A stretch of 43,357 nucleotides of DNA from Demequina lutea (lineage in GTDB: Bacteria; Actinomycetota; Actinomycetes; Actinomycetales; Demequinaceae), in the NCBI GenBank assembly GCA_003246255.1, contig QKAX01000130.1, positions 1 to 43,357 on the forward strand, given 5' to 3'. The notes below the pieces were generated by a model that saw nothing but the letters and a program-made list of their open reading frames with translations, was not told the origin of the DNA and did not search any database. A program made the translations under genes and the position numbers. This document shows positions 24,349 through 33,839 of this stretch, in pieces; position 1 is the first letter of the stretch; every line of letters begins with the position of its first letter.

Positions 24349-25884
24349 ATGCCTGCGGAGCAGTCCGCCCCCCACGTCGTTCAGATGCGGGGCATCACGA
24401 TCCGATTCCCAGGAGTCCTCGCGCTCGATCGCGTCGACTTCACGCTCCGCGCAGGCGAGGTGCACTCGCTGATGGGCGAGAACGGCGCCGGCAAGTCCAC
24501 TCTGATCAAGGCGCTCACGGGTGTCTACACGATCGACGGGGGCACCATCGAGGTCAGCGGTGAGCAGCGAAGCTTCGGATCGACGGCCGATGCGCAAGGT
24601 GCGGGTATCTCGACCGTCTACCAAGAGGTCAATCTTTGCGCGAACCTCACGGTGGGCGAGAACGTGATGCTGGGCCACGAGTCAAGGCGCGGGGGTGCGA
24701 TCGACTGGCGCACTACGCACTCCCGCGCCTCGCAGCACCTGGCGAACCTGGGTCTCGACATCGACCCCCGCACGGCGCTCGCGAGCCACTCCATTGCGAT
24801 CCAGCAGCTCGTGGCCATCAGCCGGGCCATGGTGCTCGAGTCCTCGGTGCTCATCCTCGATGAGCCCACCTCAAGCCTCGACCGTGGCGAGGTCGAGCAG
24901 TTGTTCGCGGTGATTCGCGGCCTGCGCGACCGTGGCGTCGCCATTCTCTTTGTGTCGCACTTCCTCGACCAGGTATACGAGATATCCGACCGCATCACCG
25001 TGCTGCGCAATGGGCAACTCGTGGGCGAGTACGGCATCGACGAGCTCCCGCGCGACGCACTCGTGACAGCGATGATCGGCCGCGAACTGGACGATCTCAC
25101 AGCGCTGGGAACGTCCGCGCATCGCGAGATTAATAGGTCGGGCGCCCCCGTGGTGCGGGCAATGGGCATCGGCAAGCGAGGAGTGCTTGAGCCCGCAGAC
25201 CTCGAAGTCTTCGAGGGCGAGGTGGTGGGCATCGCTGGCCTGCTGGGCTCGGGCAGGACCGAGCTCGTGCGTCTCTTGTACGGCGCCGACAAGCCCGACG
25301 CGGGCTCGATCTTCGTCAAGGGCGAGGCCGCGCATCTGCGCACTCCGCGACACGCGATCGAGCGAGGCATCTCGTTCTCGTCGGAAGACCGACGCGCGGA
25401 GGGCATCATCGCGGACCTGACGGTCGCCGAGAACATCATGCTGGGTGTCCAGGCAAGGAAGGGCTGGCTGCACAAAGTCAAGGCGGCCGAGCGTGATGAG
25501 CTTGTTGCGCAGTACATCGAGGCGCTCGGTGTGCGCCCCGCGAACCCAGGTGCGCTCGCCGGCAACCTGTCGGGCGGAAATCAGCAGAAGGTGCTGTTGG
25601 CGCGCTGGCTCGCGATGGCCCCCGACCTGCTGGTGCTTGACGAGCCGACGCGTGGTATCGACGTGGGCGCGAAGGCCGATATTCAACGCAAGGTATCTGA
25701 GCTGTCACAGAAGGGTCTGTCGGTAGTGTTCATCTCATCGGAGCTCGAAGAGGTGCTCCGCATCGCACAGCGCATCGCGGTGATGCGTGACCGTCACAAG
25801 ATCGGGGAAGTCGCCGCGAGCGACGTGAACGTCGACGGGCTCATCGACTACATCGCCAACGCGGGTGAGGGGAGCGCGGCATGA
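24349..25884 (+). CDS. ytfR: Sugar ABC transporter ATP-binding protein YtfR
   Basis: This 511-aa protein has two ABC domains in one chain, the usual form for ribose/galactose-type importers. Domain 1 has Walker A GENGAGKST and Walker B VLILDEPTSSLD, with a degenerate signature (SHSIAIQQLVAISRA). Domain 2 has a degenerate Walker A (GLLGSGRTEL), the intact signature LSGGNQQKVLLARWL and VLDEPTRGIDVGAK. Such asymmetry is normal in this family. AGGAAGG lies 10 nt before the ATG. It overlaps ytfT by 4 nt (ATGA). Confidence 0.93.
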   Translation: MPAEQSAPHVVQMRGITIRFPGVLALDRVDFTLRAGEVHSLMGENGAGKSTLIKALTGVYTIDGGTIEVSGEQRSFGSTADAQGAGISTVYQEVNLCANLTVGENVMLGHESRRGGAIDWRTTHSRASQHLANLGLDIDPRTALASHSIAIQQLVAISRAMVLESSVLILDEPTSSLDRGEVEQLFAVIRGLRDRGVAILFVSHFLDQVYEISDRITVLRNGQLVGEYGIDELPRDALVTAMIGRELDDLTALGTSAHREINRSGAPVVRAMGIGKRGVLEPADLEVFEGEVVGIAGLLGSGRTELVRLLYGADKPDAGSIFVKGEAAHLRTPRHAIERGISFSSEDRRAEGIIADLTVAENIMLGVQARKGWLHKVKAAERDELVAQYIEALGVRPANPGALAGNLSGGNQQKVLLARWLAMAPDLLVLDEPTRGIDVGAKADIQRKVSELSQKGLSVVFISSELEEVLRIAQRIAVMRDRHKIGEVAASDVNVDGLIDYIANAGEGSAA

Positions 25885-26921
25885 GGAACATCGTCCGGCA
25901 TCGGCTGTTCTGGCCTGCCCTTGCCCTCGCCACCCTGATCACCGTGAACTCGGCCGCGCGGCCGCAGTTTCTGCGGGTCACGATGCGCGACGGCGAGCTG
26001 TATGGCGCGCTGATTGACATTCTGCGCAACAGCGCACCGCTCATGCTTGTGGCGCTGGGCATGACAATCGTGATCGCAACCCGGGGCATCGACCTCTCGG
26101 TGGGTGCGGTGATGGCCGTGTCGGGGGCCGTCGCGCTCACGATCATCGACGGCTCGAGCGACCCGAACGGCGTGGGCACCGTGCTCATCGCGGTGGTGAC
26201 GGCAATCGCAGTGGCGATGGTGCTGGGCGTGTGGAACGGGCTCCTGGTATCGGTGTTCGGCATTCAACCGATCATCGCCACCCTCGTGCTCATGCTCGCG
26301 GGCCGTGGCGCGGCGCTGCTGGTCACGGACGGCTTCATCACCACAGTGAACTCCGAGCCCTTCGCGTTCATCGCAAGCGGATACCTCACAGTGCTGCCAT
26401 TTGCCTTCTTCATTTCGGTCGCCGCGATCGCGAGCATCGCCATTGTGGAGCGCCGCACGGCGCTCGGCATGCTGACGGAAGCGGTGGGTATCAACCCGGA
26501 GGCGAGCCGCCTCGCGGGAGTGCGCTCGCGGGGCATCATCTGGGGCGCGTATGTGCTGTCAGCAGTGCTTGCCGGCATCGCTGGCATCATCTACGCGTCG
26601 AACATTAAGGCCGCCGATGCGAACGCAGCGGGCCTTTTAATCGAGCTGTACGCGATTCTCGCTGTCGTGTTGGGCGGCACATCCCTCCAGGGAGGCACGT
26701 TCTCGCTTGCTGGCACCGTCCTGGGCGTGCTCATCATTCAGACTCTCAACTCGACCATCCTCTTCATGGGAATCCCCTCCGCGCAGAGCCCCGTGTTCTT
26801 CGCGGTCGTGGTGGTCGTGGTGGTAGTGATCCAGTCTCAGAAAGTGAGGTCGTGGATACGGGCGCTGGGAGCATCGGGGCGCAATCGACGCTCGGCAGCA
26901 ACGACGGAGGTGGCATCGTGA
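25881..26921 (+). CDS. ytfT: Sugar ABC transporter permease YtfT
   Basis: This 346-aa polytopic membrane protein of the BPD_transp_2 (RbsC-like) family has about 8-10 hydrophobic helices. Family signatures are LVALGMTIVIATRGIDLSVG, FGIQPIIATLVLMLAGRG and VLGGTSLQGGTFSLAGT. It pairs with YjfF to form the membrane channel. It overlaps ytfR and yjfF by 4 nt each, so the subunits are translated in sequence. The C-terminal tail is basic (SGRNRRSAATTEVAS). Confidence 0.93.
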   Translation: MRNIVRHRLFWPALALATLITVNSAARPQFLRVTMRDGELYGALIDILRNSAPLMLVALGMTIVIATRGIDLSVGAVMAVSGAVALTIIDGSSDPNGVGTVLIAVVTAIAVAMVLGVWNGLLVSVFGIQPIIATLVLMLAGRGAALLVTDGFITTVNSEPFAFIASGYLTVLPFAFFISVAAIASIAIVERRTALGMLTEAVGINPEASRLAGVRSRGIIWGAYVLSAVLAGIAGIIYASNIKAADANAAGLLIELYAILAVVLGGTSLQGGTFSLAGTVLGVLIIQTLNSTILFMGIPSAQSPVFFAVVVVVVVVIQSQKVRSWIRALGASGRNRRSAATTEVAS

Positions 26922-27949
26922 CCGCGGCAGTAACCACGACCAAGGACGGCACTGCGGCGAGCACCGCAGGCCGCGCAGGTACGTTCATGGCACGGCGCTC
27001 GGCGCTCTTGCCGGCCCTCGCCGCGGTCATCATCCTGGCGCTGCTCTTCGCGGGTGCCGAACTGTTCCTCCGAGGCGACTTCATCACCCCGCGCAACTTG
27101 TCGGCGCTGCTGCTCGACAATGCCTACTTGCTGGTCCTCGCCGTGGGCATGACCTTCGTGATTCTCACCTCGGGCATCGATCTATCCGTGGGCTCCGTGA
27201 TGGCCTTCACGGGAATCCTTGGTGCGCGCCTCCTCGCGGAGGGGCTGCCTCCCGCGATAGCGATCCCCGCGATGCTCATCGGAGGGGCCGCGATTGGGCT
27301 CGTCATCGGGTTGCTTGTGCAGGTGTTCAGCGTGCAACCGTTCATCGCGTCGCTCGCGGGTCTGTTCCTCGCCAGGGGGCTCGCATTCGTGGTGAGCCTG
27401 TCGTCCATCAAGGTGGAGGACTCGGCCACTCTGTGGCTTCAGACCACGCGTCTGCGGCTGGGCGACTGGTACATCACGCCCACGGGGATCATTGCGCTGC
27501 TCGCGGTGGCTGTGGCGGCGTTCGTACTGCACTACACGCGCTTTGGGCGCACGATCTACGCGGTGGGTGGCCAAGAGCAGTCTGCCCGCCTCATGGGTCT
27601 CAACGTGGCGCGCGCAAAGGTGATGGCGTATGTGATCAGCGGCTTCTGCGGCGGCCTCGCGGGGCTGATCCTCACGGCCTATTCGGGTGCCGGCTATCCG
27701 CGCAACGGCATCGGCACTGAGCTTGACGCGATCGCCGCGGTGGTGATCGGCGGCACGCTCCTCTCGGGAGGGCGCGGCTACGTGCTGGGGTCGATGGTGG
27801 GCGTGTTTGTGTACGGCACCATCAAGACCATCATCACGTTCATGGGTGCCGAGCAGTCCTGGATGCAGATCATCGTGGGCACGCTGCTGCTGGTATTTAT
27901 CGTGATTCAGCGCGTGATCGTGGCAAGGTCGGGGCAGAAGTCTCCGTGA
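26918..27949 (+). CDS. yjfF: Sugar ABC transporter permease YjfF
   Basis: This 343-aa second permease belongs to the same family, with LVLAVGMTFVILTSGIDLSV, FSVQPFIASLAGLFLARGLA and VVIGGTLLSGGRGYVLGS. GTG 26918 is chosen for the 4-nt GTGA overlap with ytfT; the same frame is open further upstream only as overlap with ytfT. The first 45 residues are Thr/Ala-rich and hydrophilic before the first helix, longer than in E. coli. The Q-R-T-F gene order is the same as in E. coli. Confidence 0.93.
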   Translation: MTAAVTTTKDGTAASTAGRAGTFMARRSALLPALAAVIILALLFAGAELFLRGDFITPRNLSALLLDNAYLLVLAVGMTFVILTSGIDLSVGSVMAFTGILGARLLAEGLPPAIAIPAMLIGGAAIGLVIGLLVQVFSVQPFIASLAGLFLARGLAFVVSLSSIKVEDSATLWLQTTRLRLGDWYITPTGIIALLAVAVAAFVLHYTRFGRTIYAVGGQEQSARLMGLNVARAKVMAYVISGFCGGLAGLILTAYSGAGYPRNGIGTELDAIAAVVIGGTLLSGGRGYVLGSMVGVFVYGTIKTIITFMGAEQSWMQIIVGTLLLVFIVIQRVIVARSGQKSP

Positions 27950-29505
27950 GGCACGCCGGGGAACCGGCGAGCGGCGGGCATGATGGTGCCATGGACGAGG
28001 CGGTCCCCCTGGTAGAGCTCTCGGGCGTGAAGGTGCTGTACGGCGCCGAGCGCGCGCTCGATGACGTCGCATTCCGGCTGCTGCCGGGCGAGGTGCATTC
28101 GCTCATGGGCGAGAACGGCGCCGGAAAGTCGACTCTCATCAGGGTACTCACGGGGGCGCTGCAGCCCCACGCTGGCGCGCTCTCGATCGACGGCAACCCA
28201 GTGCGGTTCAGGTCCGAGCGGGACGCGCTGCGCGCGGGGGTGAGCCCGGTCTACCAAGAGATCGATCTGCTGCCCAACCTCAGCGTCGCGGAGAACATCT
28301 TCGTGGGGCGCGAGCCCCGCCGCTGGGGTCGCATCGACTGGCGCACCATGCGCGAGCGCGCGGCCGAGGTGCTCGCCGATCTCGGCCTGACAGTGGACCC
28401 GACCTCGGAGCTGGGCAGCCACAGCGTGGCGGTGCAGCAGCTCGTGGCGATCGCTCGCGCGCTCACCGCCGAGGTGCGGGTGTTAGTGCTCGACGAGCCG
28501 ACATCGAGCCTTGACACTGACGAGGTGGGCGAGCTGTTCCGCGTCATCCGCGAGCTCAAGCAGCGCGGCGTGGCGATCGTGTTCATCTCGCACTTCCTGG
28601 ACCAGGTCTACGAGATCTCGGATCGCATCACCGTGCTGCGGGACGGACGGCTCGTGGGCGAGTACCTCACCACCGAGCTGCTTCGGGTGGACCTTGTTGC
28701 GAAGATGCTGGGCAAGGGCATTCCTTTGCCTCACGAGCGACAGCCGTATGAGGACGAGGCCGACGGCTCGCTGCCTGTCCTTGAGGCGCGCGGCGTGGGC
28801 ACTGCGAGCCTGAAACCGACCGACGTGTCGCTGGGAGCTGGCGAGGTGCTGGGAGTCGCCGGCCTGCTCGGCTCGGGGCGCACGGCGCTCGCCAGGCTGC
28901 TCACCGGCGTCGATCGCCCAGACCGAGGCGTGCTGCTGATCGACGGGGATCCGCGCGGCCTCGCGTCGCCCCGCGCGGCGCTCGCGATGGGCCTCGCGTA
29001 CTCATCAGAGAATCGTCGCGCCGAGGGCATCATCAGCGAGCTGTCAGTGGCTGACAACATCACGCTCGCGCTGCAGGCGCAGCGTGGAGCGCTGCGCCGA
29101 CTTCCCCCGGCGCGAGCGCGTGAGCTCGCGGCGAGCTGGGTCGAGGCGCTCGACATTCGCCCGGCACAACTCGACAAGCCGGCCGGTGAACTGTCCGGAG
29201 GCAACCAACAGAAGGTGATGCTCGCTCGGCTGCTCGCGCTCGCTCCGCGCGTGCTGGTGCTCGACGAACCGACGCGCGGCATCGATGTGGGAGCAAAGGC
29301 TGAGATCCAGCGCATCGTGGGCGAACTTGCAGAGGATGGGCTGTCGGTGGTGTTCATTTCTGCAGAACTCGAGGAGGTGCTGCGGGTGGGAGACCGCGTG
29401 GCGATTCTTCGAGACATGCATCTGGTGGATACTCTGCCGTCGGCCGCCGTGACCATCGACTCGCTCCTTGCGCTCGTGGCGCGGCCCACCGAGACCGAGA
29501 GTTGA
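27946..29505 (+). CDS. Second tandem-domain sugar ABC transporter ATPase (YtfR paralogue)
   Basis: This 519-aa protein is a clear paralogue of the YtfR encoded earlier in the operon: GEVHSLMGENGAGKSTLI, VYQEIDLLPNLSVAENIFVG, VLVLDEPTSSLD, GLLGSGRTAL, LSGGNQQKVMLARLLAL and DEPTRGIDVGAKAEIQR. All motifs look functional and no frameshift is seen. GTG 27946 gives a 4-nt overlap with yjfF; ATG 27991 is an equally good start for the domain and would shorten it by 15 residues. No second pair of permeases or binding protein accompanies it. It may swap with YtfR, form a mixed pair, or serve a transporter elsewhere. Confidence 0.9.
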   Translation: MRHAGEPASGGHDGAMDEAVPLVELSGVKVLYGAERALDDVAFRLLPGEVHSLMGENGAGKSTLIRVLTGALQPHAGALSIDGNPVRFRSERDALRAGVSPVYQEIDLLPNLSVAENIFVGREPRRWGRIDWRTMRERAAEVLADLGLTVDPTSELGSHSVAVQQLVAIARALTAEVRVLVLDEPTSSLDTDEVGELFRVIRELKQRGVAIVFISHFLDQVYEISDRITVLRDGRLVGEYLTTELLRVDLVAKMLGKGIPLPHERQPYEDEADGSLPVLEARGVGTASLKPTDVSLGAGEVLGVAGLLGSGRTALARLLTGVDRPDRGVLLIDGDPRGLASPRAALAMGLAYSSENRRAEGIISELSVADNITLALQAQRGALRRLPPARARELAASWVEALDIRPAQLDKPAGELSGGNQQKVMLARLLALAPRVLVLDEPTRGIDVGAKAEIQRIVGELAEDGLSVVFISAELEEVLRVGDRVAILRDMHLVDTLPSAAVTIDSLLALVARPTETES

Positions 29506-29514
29506 GGGCAGCTG

Positions 29515-30531
29515 GTGACACCCGCCGAGTCAGCGCGCAACGCGACGATCTTTGACGTCGCGCGCCTCGCCGGTGTGTCGCATCAGACAGTGTCTCGCGT
29601 GCTGAACGGCGCCACCAACGTGCGCCCTGAGACCAAGAGCAGGGTAGAGAAGGCGATCGAGCAGCTGCGCTACAGCCCATCGCCCGCTGCGCGGGCGCTC
29701 GTGACGCGCCGCACGCGCTCGATCGGCCTCATCACGCCCTCCATCGCCGACTTTGGCCCCACGTCAGTGGCGATGCACTTCACGATCGCGGCTCGCGAGG
29801 CGCGCTACTCCGTGGACTCCGTAAGCGCGTCGCCGGTGGACCCGCAGGCGGTGAGGGGAGCGCTCGAGGCGCTCCTGCGCCAGCGCGTCGACGCCGTGGT
29901 GGTCATCGCGGTGGACGTGGGTGTCGTTGAACTGCTGCAGTCACTCGAGGTGGGGGTGCCGATGGTCATCGCAGCATCGTCTTCGTCGCGCAGCCCTCGC
30001 ATCGCCTCCATTGACCAGGCGAGGGGGGCGCGCGCTGCCGTGCGGCACCTCGCCGAGCTGGGGCACACGCGGATCCTGCACATCGCTGGCCCGCGACGCG
30101 CGCCCGATGCGATGGAGCGCGAGCGCGGGTGGCGCGACGAACTCGCGGCGCGCCGGCTCGACATCACGGAACCGCTGCAAGGCGACTGGTCCGCCGCAAC
30201 GGGCTACCGACTCGGGCTCGAGCTGGACGTGGACGGCCCCACTGCGGTGTTCGCCTCGAACGACCTCACGGCACTCGGCCTGTTGTCAGCCCTGCGCGAG
30301 CGCGAGCTCGACGTGCCGCGCGACGTCAGCATCGTGGGCTTTGACGACATTCCGGAGGCCGCGTTCTTCCACCCCGCCCTCACCACAGTGCGCCAGGACT
30401 TCGCGGCGCTCGGAGAGCTCGTCATGCGCAAGATTCTGGTGGGGGTCGAGGAGCCAGATGCTCTCGCCGCCGATGCGCCGCTCACGACGCACCTCATCGA
30501 GCGTGCATCAACGCGTGCTGTGACTGCCTAG
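29515..30531 (+). CDS. LacI-family transcriptional regulator of the sugar operon
   Basis: This 338-aa regulator has an N-terminal helix-turn-helix and hinge (TIFDVARLAGVSHQTVSRVL, then RYSPSPAARALVTRRTRSIG) and a periplasmic-binding-protein-like sugar sensor domain (HIAGPRRAPDAMERERGWRD, VFASNDLTALGLLSALRE, IVGFDDIPEAAFFHPALTTV). GTG 29515 has GAGGG six nt upstream and lies 9 nt after the second ATPase, so it is the last gene of the operon. It is the likely binder of the operator at 23153-23164, which would make the operon self-regulated. Its effector is probably the transported sugar. Confidence 0.92.
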   Translation: MTPAESARNATIFDVARLAGVSHQTVSRVLNGATNVRPETKSRVEKAIEQLRYSPSPAARALVTRRTRSIGLITPSIADFGPTSVAMHFTIAAREARYSVDSVSASPVDPQAVRGALEALLRQRVDAVVVIAVDVGVVELLQSLEVGVPMVIAASSSSRSPRIASIDQARGARAAVRHLAELGHTRILHIAGPRRAPDAMERERGWRDELAARRLDITEPLQGDWSAATGYRLGLELDVDGPTAVFASNDLTALGLLSALRERELDVPRDVSIVGFDDIPEAAFFHPALTTVRQDFAALGELVMRKILVGVEEPDALAADAPLTTHLIERASTRAVTA

Positions 30532-30541
30532 GCGCCTTGCG

Positions 30542-32728
30542 CTACGCCACCAACCCGCGCGGCAGGTCGCCCGAGTGCACGAGCACGAGCCGACGAGTGG
30601 GTCGCGTGAGCGCCACGTAGAGATCCTGCGGGACGGTCGCAATCTCGGCGGGCTGCGCGATGACCACGGCGTCGTATTCGAGGCCCTTCGCGTCGCGCGC
30701 GCCCACCACGTCAACGCCCTCAGGCGCGATCTGAGTGAGCGCCTGCACGTGTGCATCGGGGGCGATGATGGCGACGAGGCCGCCACCGCGGCCAGCGAGG
30801 CCCTCCACCTCGGCGCGGGCGGCGTCGGCTGCAGCCTGGGCCACGGCGTCGGCCGCTACCCGCATGGCGACCACTGAATCGTCGACGTCGCGCGCGGCGC
30901 TCATCTCGCTCACCGGCAGGCCGGCTGCCTTGGCGAACGACTGCGCGGCCTCCGCGACCGCCGAGGGGATGCGGTAGCTCACCGACAGCTCGCGCAGGTG
31001 CCACCCGCCCTGGAACAGCGGGTCCATGGTCTCGGGCCACCAGCGTGTGCCTGCGGGGTTCGACGTCTGGGCGACGTCCCCCACGATGGTGAAGGAACGC
31101 GATGGGCAGCGTCGCAGCAGCATGCGCCACGCCATGGGGCTCAGCTCCTGCGCCTCGTCGACCACCACGTGGCCATAGGTCCACGTGCGGTCCTCGCTCG
31201 CTCGCTCGGCGACGGTGCGACGGGACTCGGAGCCGCGCATGCGCTCCGCAAGGGTCTCCGCGTCGATCTTGATCATCGAGTGAGAGCCAAACGTCTCCAG
31301 TACCTGCTTGGCGTACTCGAGCTCGGCCTTGGTGTCCTCCCGAGCTGTGGGAGCTGCTGGCATGTCGCCCAGCAGCTCCGCGGCCTCATCAAGCAGGGGG
31401 ACGTCGGCGTCCGTGAAGGGCGCGCGCGGGTCGCGCAGCAGCAGGTCGCGTTCCTTGCGGCTCAGGCGAGAGCCGCAGTGATCCAACAGATGCGGCTTGC
31501 TCAAGAGGTCGCGCACGAGGGTCTCGGCGCTCAGCGGCAGCCAGCACAGGTTGATGGCGATGCGCAGGTCACGATCCGCGCGCAGGTCGCGCGCGATCTC
31601 CTTGCGGTCGTCGTCCTCGATCTCGGGGCCAAGCTGCTCCACGACCTGGCGAGTGAGGCGGTTGATCATCTCCTTGGCGAACGCGGAGCGCGCCTCATTG
31701 TGGGGCTTCCCGTCGCGCCTGGCCCTGGCCTGCGCGTCCTTCACGTCCGAGCGCTTGATCACCACATCGCGGCCGTCAATTCTGAAGGCCTGGTCCTTCG
31801 CGGGCACGCGCTGACGTTCGCGCACGGCTGCACGGATGACCTGGGCCATGTCGGCGCGGCCCTTGAGCACGGCGATATCGTCGCGATCCCTATGCGTGAT
31901 GCGGATGCCGCGCACGAGGCCGGCCAGGGTGGTGGATACCGCGCCGGTCTCGCCGAGTGAGGGGAGCACGTGGTCGATGTAGCGCAGGAACGAGTTCGAA
32001 GGTCCCACGAGCAGCACTCCGCGCCGCTCCAGCAGGTCCCTGTGGTGGTACAGCAGGTAGGCGGCGCGGTGCAGGGCCACGGCCGTCTTGCCGGTGCCGG
32101 GGCCTCCCTGGACCACGAGCGCGCCCTGCATGGGCGCGCGGATGACGGCGTCCTGCTCCGCCTGGATTGTGGCGACGATGTCGCCCATCCTGCCCGTGCG
32201 TCGGGCATCGAGCGCGGCGAGCAGCGCGCCCTCTCCCGCAAGGTTCGCCTCCTGGCCGGAGGCGCGCAGGGCCTCGACGTCAAGCACATCGTCCTCGACC
32301 GCAGTGACCTTTCGGCCCTGAGTGGTGAGGTGGCGGCGGTTCATGACTCCCGAGGGCCGTGCGGCGGTGGCCGCGTAGAACGGCGTTGCGGCGGGCGCGC
32401 GCCAGTCGGTCAGCAGGGGGATGTGGTCGGAGTCGGACAAACCGATGCGCCCCACGTAGAGGCGCTCGCCGCCCACCATGTCAAGGCGTCCAAAGCACAG
32501 GCGGTCCTCGACGGCGTCGAGCTGCCCAATGCGATCCTCGTAGAGCGTCGCGAACGCGTCGCGTTCCGACCGGTTCTGAGGGGAGCCCGAAGGGCCCTGC
32601 TTGCGCACCTCGCCCAGGCGCTCCTCGGCCTCCTCACGCAGCGCATCCAGGCGGCGATACAGAGTGTCGACGACCCCCTGCTCAGCGTCAATGCCGGTGC
32701 TGGTCGTGACGGTGGACTCGTCGTGCAT
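30542..32728 (-). CDS. helD: HelD-type RNA polymerase-associated helicase-like ATPase
   Basis: This 728-aa superfamily 1 (UvrD-like) protein has an N-terminal coiled coil (about 13-45). The HelD hallmark YVGRIGLSDSDHIPLLTDWR-APAATPFY comes next, then Walker A GGPGTGKT at 208-215, VVDEAQELSPMAW and a C-terminal YRIPSAVAEA and VALTRPTRRLVLVH. Length and order fit actinobacterial (class II) HelD, which strips stalled RNA polymerase from DNA and in some species lowers rifampicin sensitivity. ATG 32728 has AAAGG about 7 nt upstream on its strand; the open frame further upstream lacks conservation. It is convergent with lacI (10-nt gap) and divergent from the PAC2 gene. Confidence 0.88.
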   Translation of the reverse strand: MHDESTVTTSTGIDAEQGVVDTLYRRLDALREEAEERLGEVRKQGPSGSPQNRSERDAFATLYEDRIGQLDAVEDRLCFGRLDMVGGERLYVGRIGLSDSDHIPLLTDWRAPAATPFYAATAARPSGVMNRRHLTTQGRKVTAVEDDVLDVEALRASGQEANLAGEGALLAALDARRTGRMGDIVATIQAEQDAVIRAPMQGALVVQGGPGTGKTAVALHRAAYLLYHHRDLLERRGVLLVGPSNSFLRYIDHVLPSLGETGAVSTTLAGLVRGIRITHRDRDDIAVLKGRADMAQVIRAAVRERQRVPAKDQAFRIDGRDVVIKRSDVKDAQARARRDGKPHNEARSAFAKEMINRLTRQVVEQLGPEIEDDDRKEIARDLRADRDLRIAINLCWLPLSAETLVRDLLSKPHLLDHCGSRLSRKERDLLLRDPRAPFTDADVPLLDEAAELLGDMPAAPTAREDTKAELEYAKQVLETFGSHSMIKIDAETLAERMRGSESRRTVAERASEDRTWTYGHVVVDEAQELSPMAWRMLLRRCPSRSFTIVGDVAQTSNPAGTRWWPETMDPLFQGGWHLRELSVSYRIPSAVAEAAQSFAKAAGLPVSEMSAARDVDDSVVAMRVAADAVAQAAADAARAEVEGLAGRGGGLVAIIAPDAHVQALTQIAPEGVDVVGARDAKGLEYDAVVIAQPAEIATVPQDLYVALTRPTRRLVLVHSGDLPRGLVA

Positions 32729-32867
32729 CAAGGACCTTTCACCTCTCACCCACCCGCGCGGGCGGTGAACTATTTTGTCATGTCCCCGGCGGCTTGGGGA
32801 AGGCGTGGCGTTCGCGTGCCGCGATATCTGAAGTGTCGCCCCTCGCGCGCGTGCGAGAGTTGACGTC

Positions 32868-33782
32868 ATGGCTTTGATCGAATGGGACGCCGACGGCGTG
32901 GCGGCGTGGGCTGAGCGCGCCGGCCAGGGTGCGGTACTGGTGCAGTCGATGCGCGGATTTATTGACGCGGGCAAGGTCGGCAGGCTGGTGTGCGAACACG
33001 TGCTTGACCAGTCGGAGCCGATCCGCATCGCGACGTTCGACATCGACGAGCTACTCGACTACCGGTCGCGACGCCCCGAGATGACGTTCTCCATCAACGA
33101 GTGGACGGACTACGACGAGCCGTACCTGGCTCTTGACATGGTCGAGGATGCCGACGGCACGCCTTTCCTGCTGCTGCATGGGCTCGAGCCCGACATTCGG
33201 TGGGAGAGATTTGTGACCACAGTGCACGAGGCGATCGAGCGCTTGGGAGTGGGCCTGACTGTCGCGGCGCACGGCATTCCTATGGCCGTGCCTCATACCA
33301 AGCCGCCCATGTCCACCCTGCACGGCACCAGCCAGGAACTGCTTCCCGACACCCCCGGCATCTTTGGCACCATCACAGTTCCCGCCTCGGCGCAGACGCT
33401 CCTCGAGTACCGCTTGGGGCAGCGGGACAAGGATGCGGTGACGGTGGCGGTGCATGTGCCGTACTACTTGGCGCAGTCCTCGCTGCCCATCTCGGCGCAG
33501 CACGCCCTCGAGCAGATTGAGGGTCTCACGGGGCTCAAGCTCAACGTCGCTGGCATGGATGCCGCTGTGGAGGTCGCGCGCGAGGAGATCACTCGGCAGA
33601 CGGCCGAGTCCGACGAGGTACAGGCGCTGGTGGAGACTCTTGAGGCCCAGTACGAGCAGATGCAGGAGGCTCGCACCAGCGGGCTTCCGCTCGACGGGCC
33701 TCTACCCACGGCCGACGAACTCGGCGCAGAGTTTGAGCAATTTCTCGCGCAACAACGTCGGGACTTCCCCCCTCAGCCCTGA
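32868..33782 (+). CDS. PAC2-family (proteasome assembly chaperone-like) protein
   Basis: This 304-aa cytosolic protein matches the PAC2 / DUF75 pattern: an N-terminal MRGFIDAGKVGRL, then DIDELLDYRSRRPEM, FLLLHGLEPDIRWERF, AHGIPMAVPHTKP and VHVPYYLAQSSLP. A C-terminal coiled-coil-like segment (about 235-265) follows. Archaeal and eukaryotic relatives help assemble proteasomes. Actinobacterial members are widespread, also where no proteasome exists, and their role is unknown. No proteasome genes are in this window. The 139-nt gap to divergent helD must hold both promoters; I see no convincing boxes for either. Confidence 0.82.
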   Translation: MALIEWDADGVAAWAERAGQGAVLVQSMRGFIDAGKVGRLVCEHVLDQSEPIRIATFDIDELLDYRSRRPEMTFSINEWTDYDEPYLALDMVEDADGTPFLLLHGLEPDIRWERFVTTVHEAIERLGVGLTVAAHGIPMAVPHTKPPMSTLHGTSQELLPDTPGIFGTITVPASAQTLLEYRLGQRDKDAVTVAVHVPYYLAQSSLPISAQHALEQIEGLTGLKLNVAGMDAAVEVAREEITRQTAESDEVQALVETLEAQYEQMQEARTSGLPLDGPLPTADELGAEFEQFLAQQRRDFPPQP

Positions 33783-33814
33783 TTCGTGCCATGCTGTACC
33801 TGGTTGCAAGTACG

Positions 33815-33820
33815 TAGTGT
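33815..33820 (+). promoter_or_regulatory. Predicted -10 box of the cold-shock gene
   Basis: TAGTGT fits TANNNT. The -35 region is weak. It would give a leader of about 97 nt. Confidence 0.35.
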
Positions 33821-33839
33821 GCAAGACCTGCCTGTGTGG

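Noticed and set aside
30998-31960. 320-codon plus-strand frame opposite helD
   Set aside because: It is the antisense shadow of clear HelD motifs.
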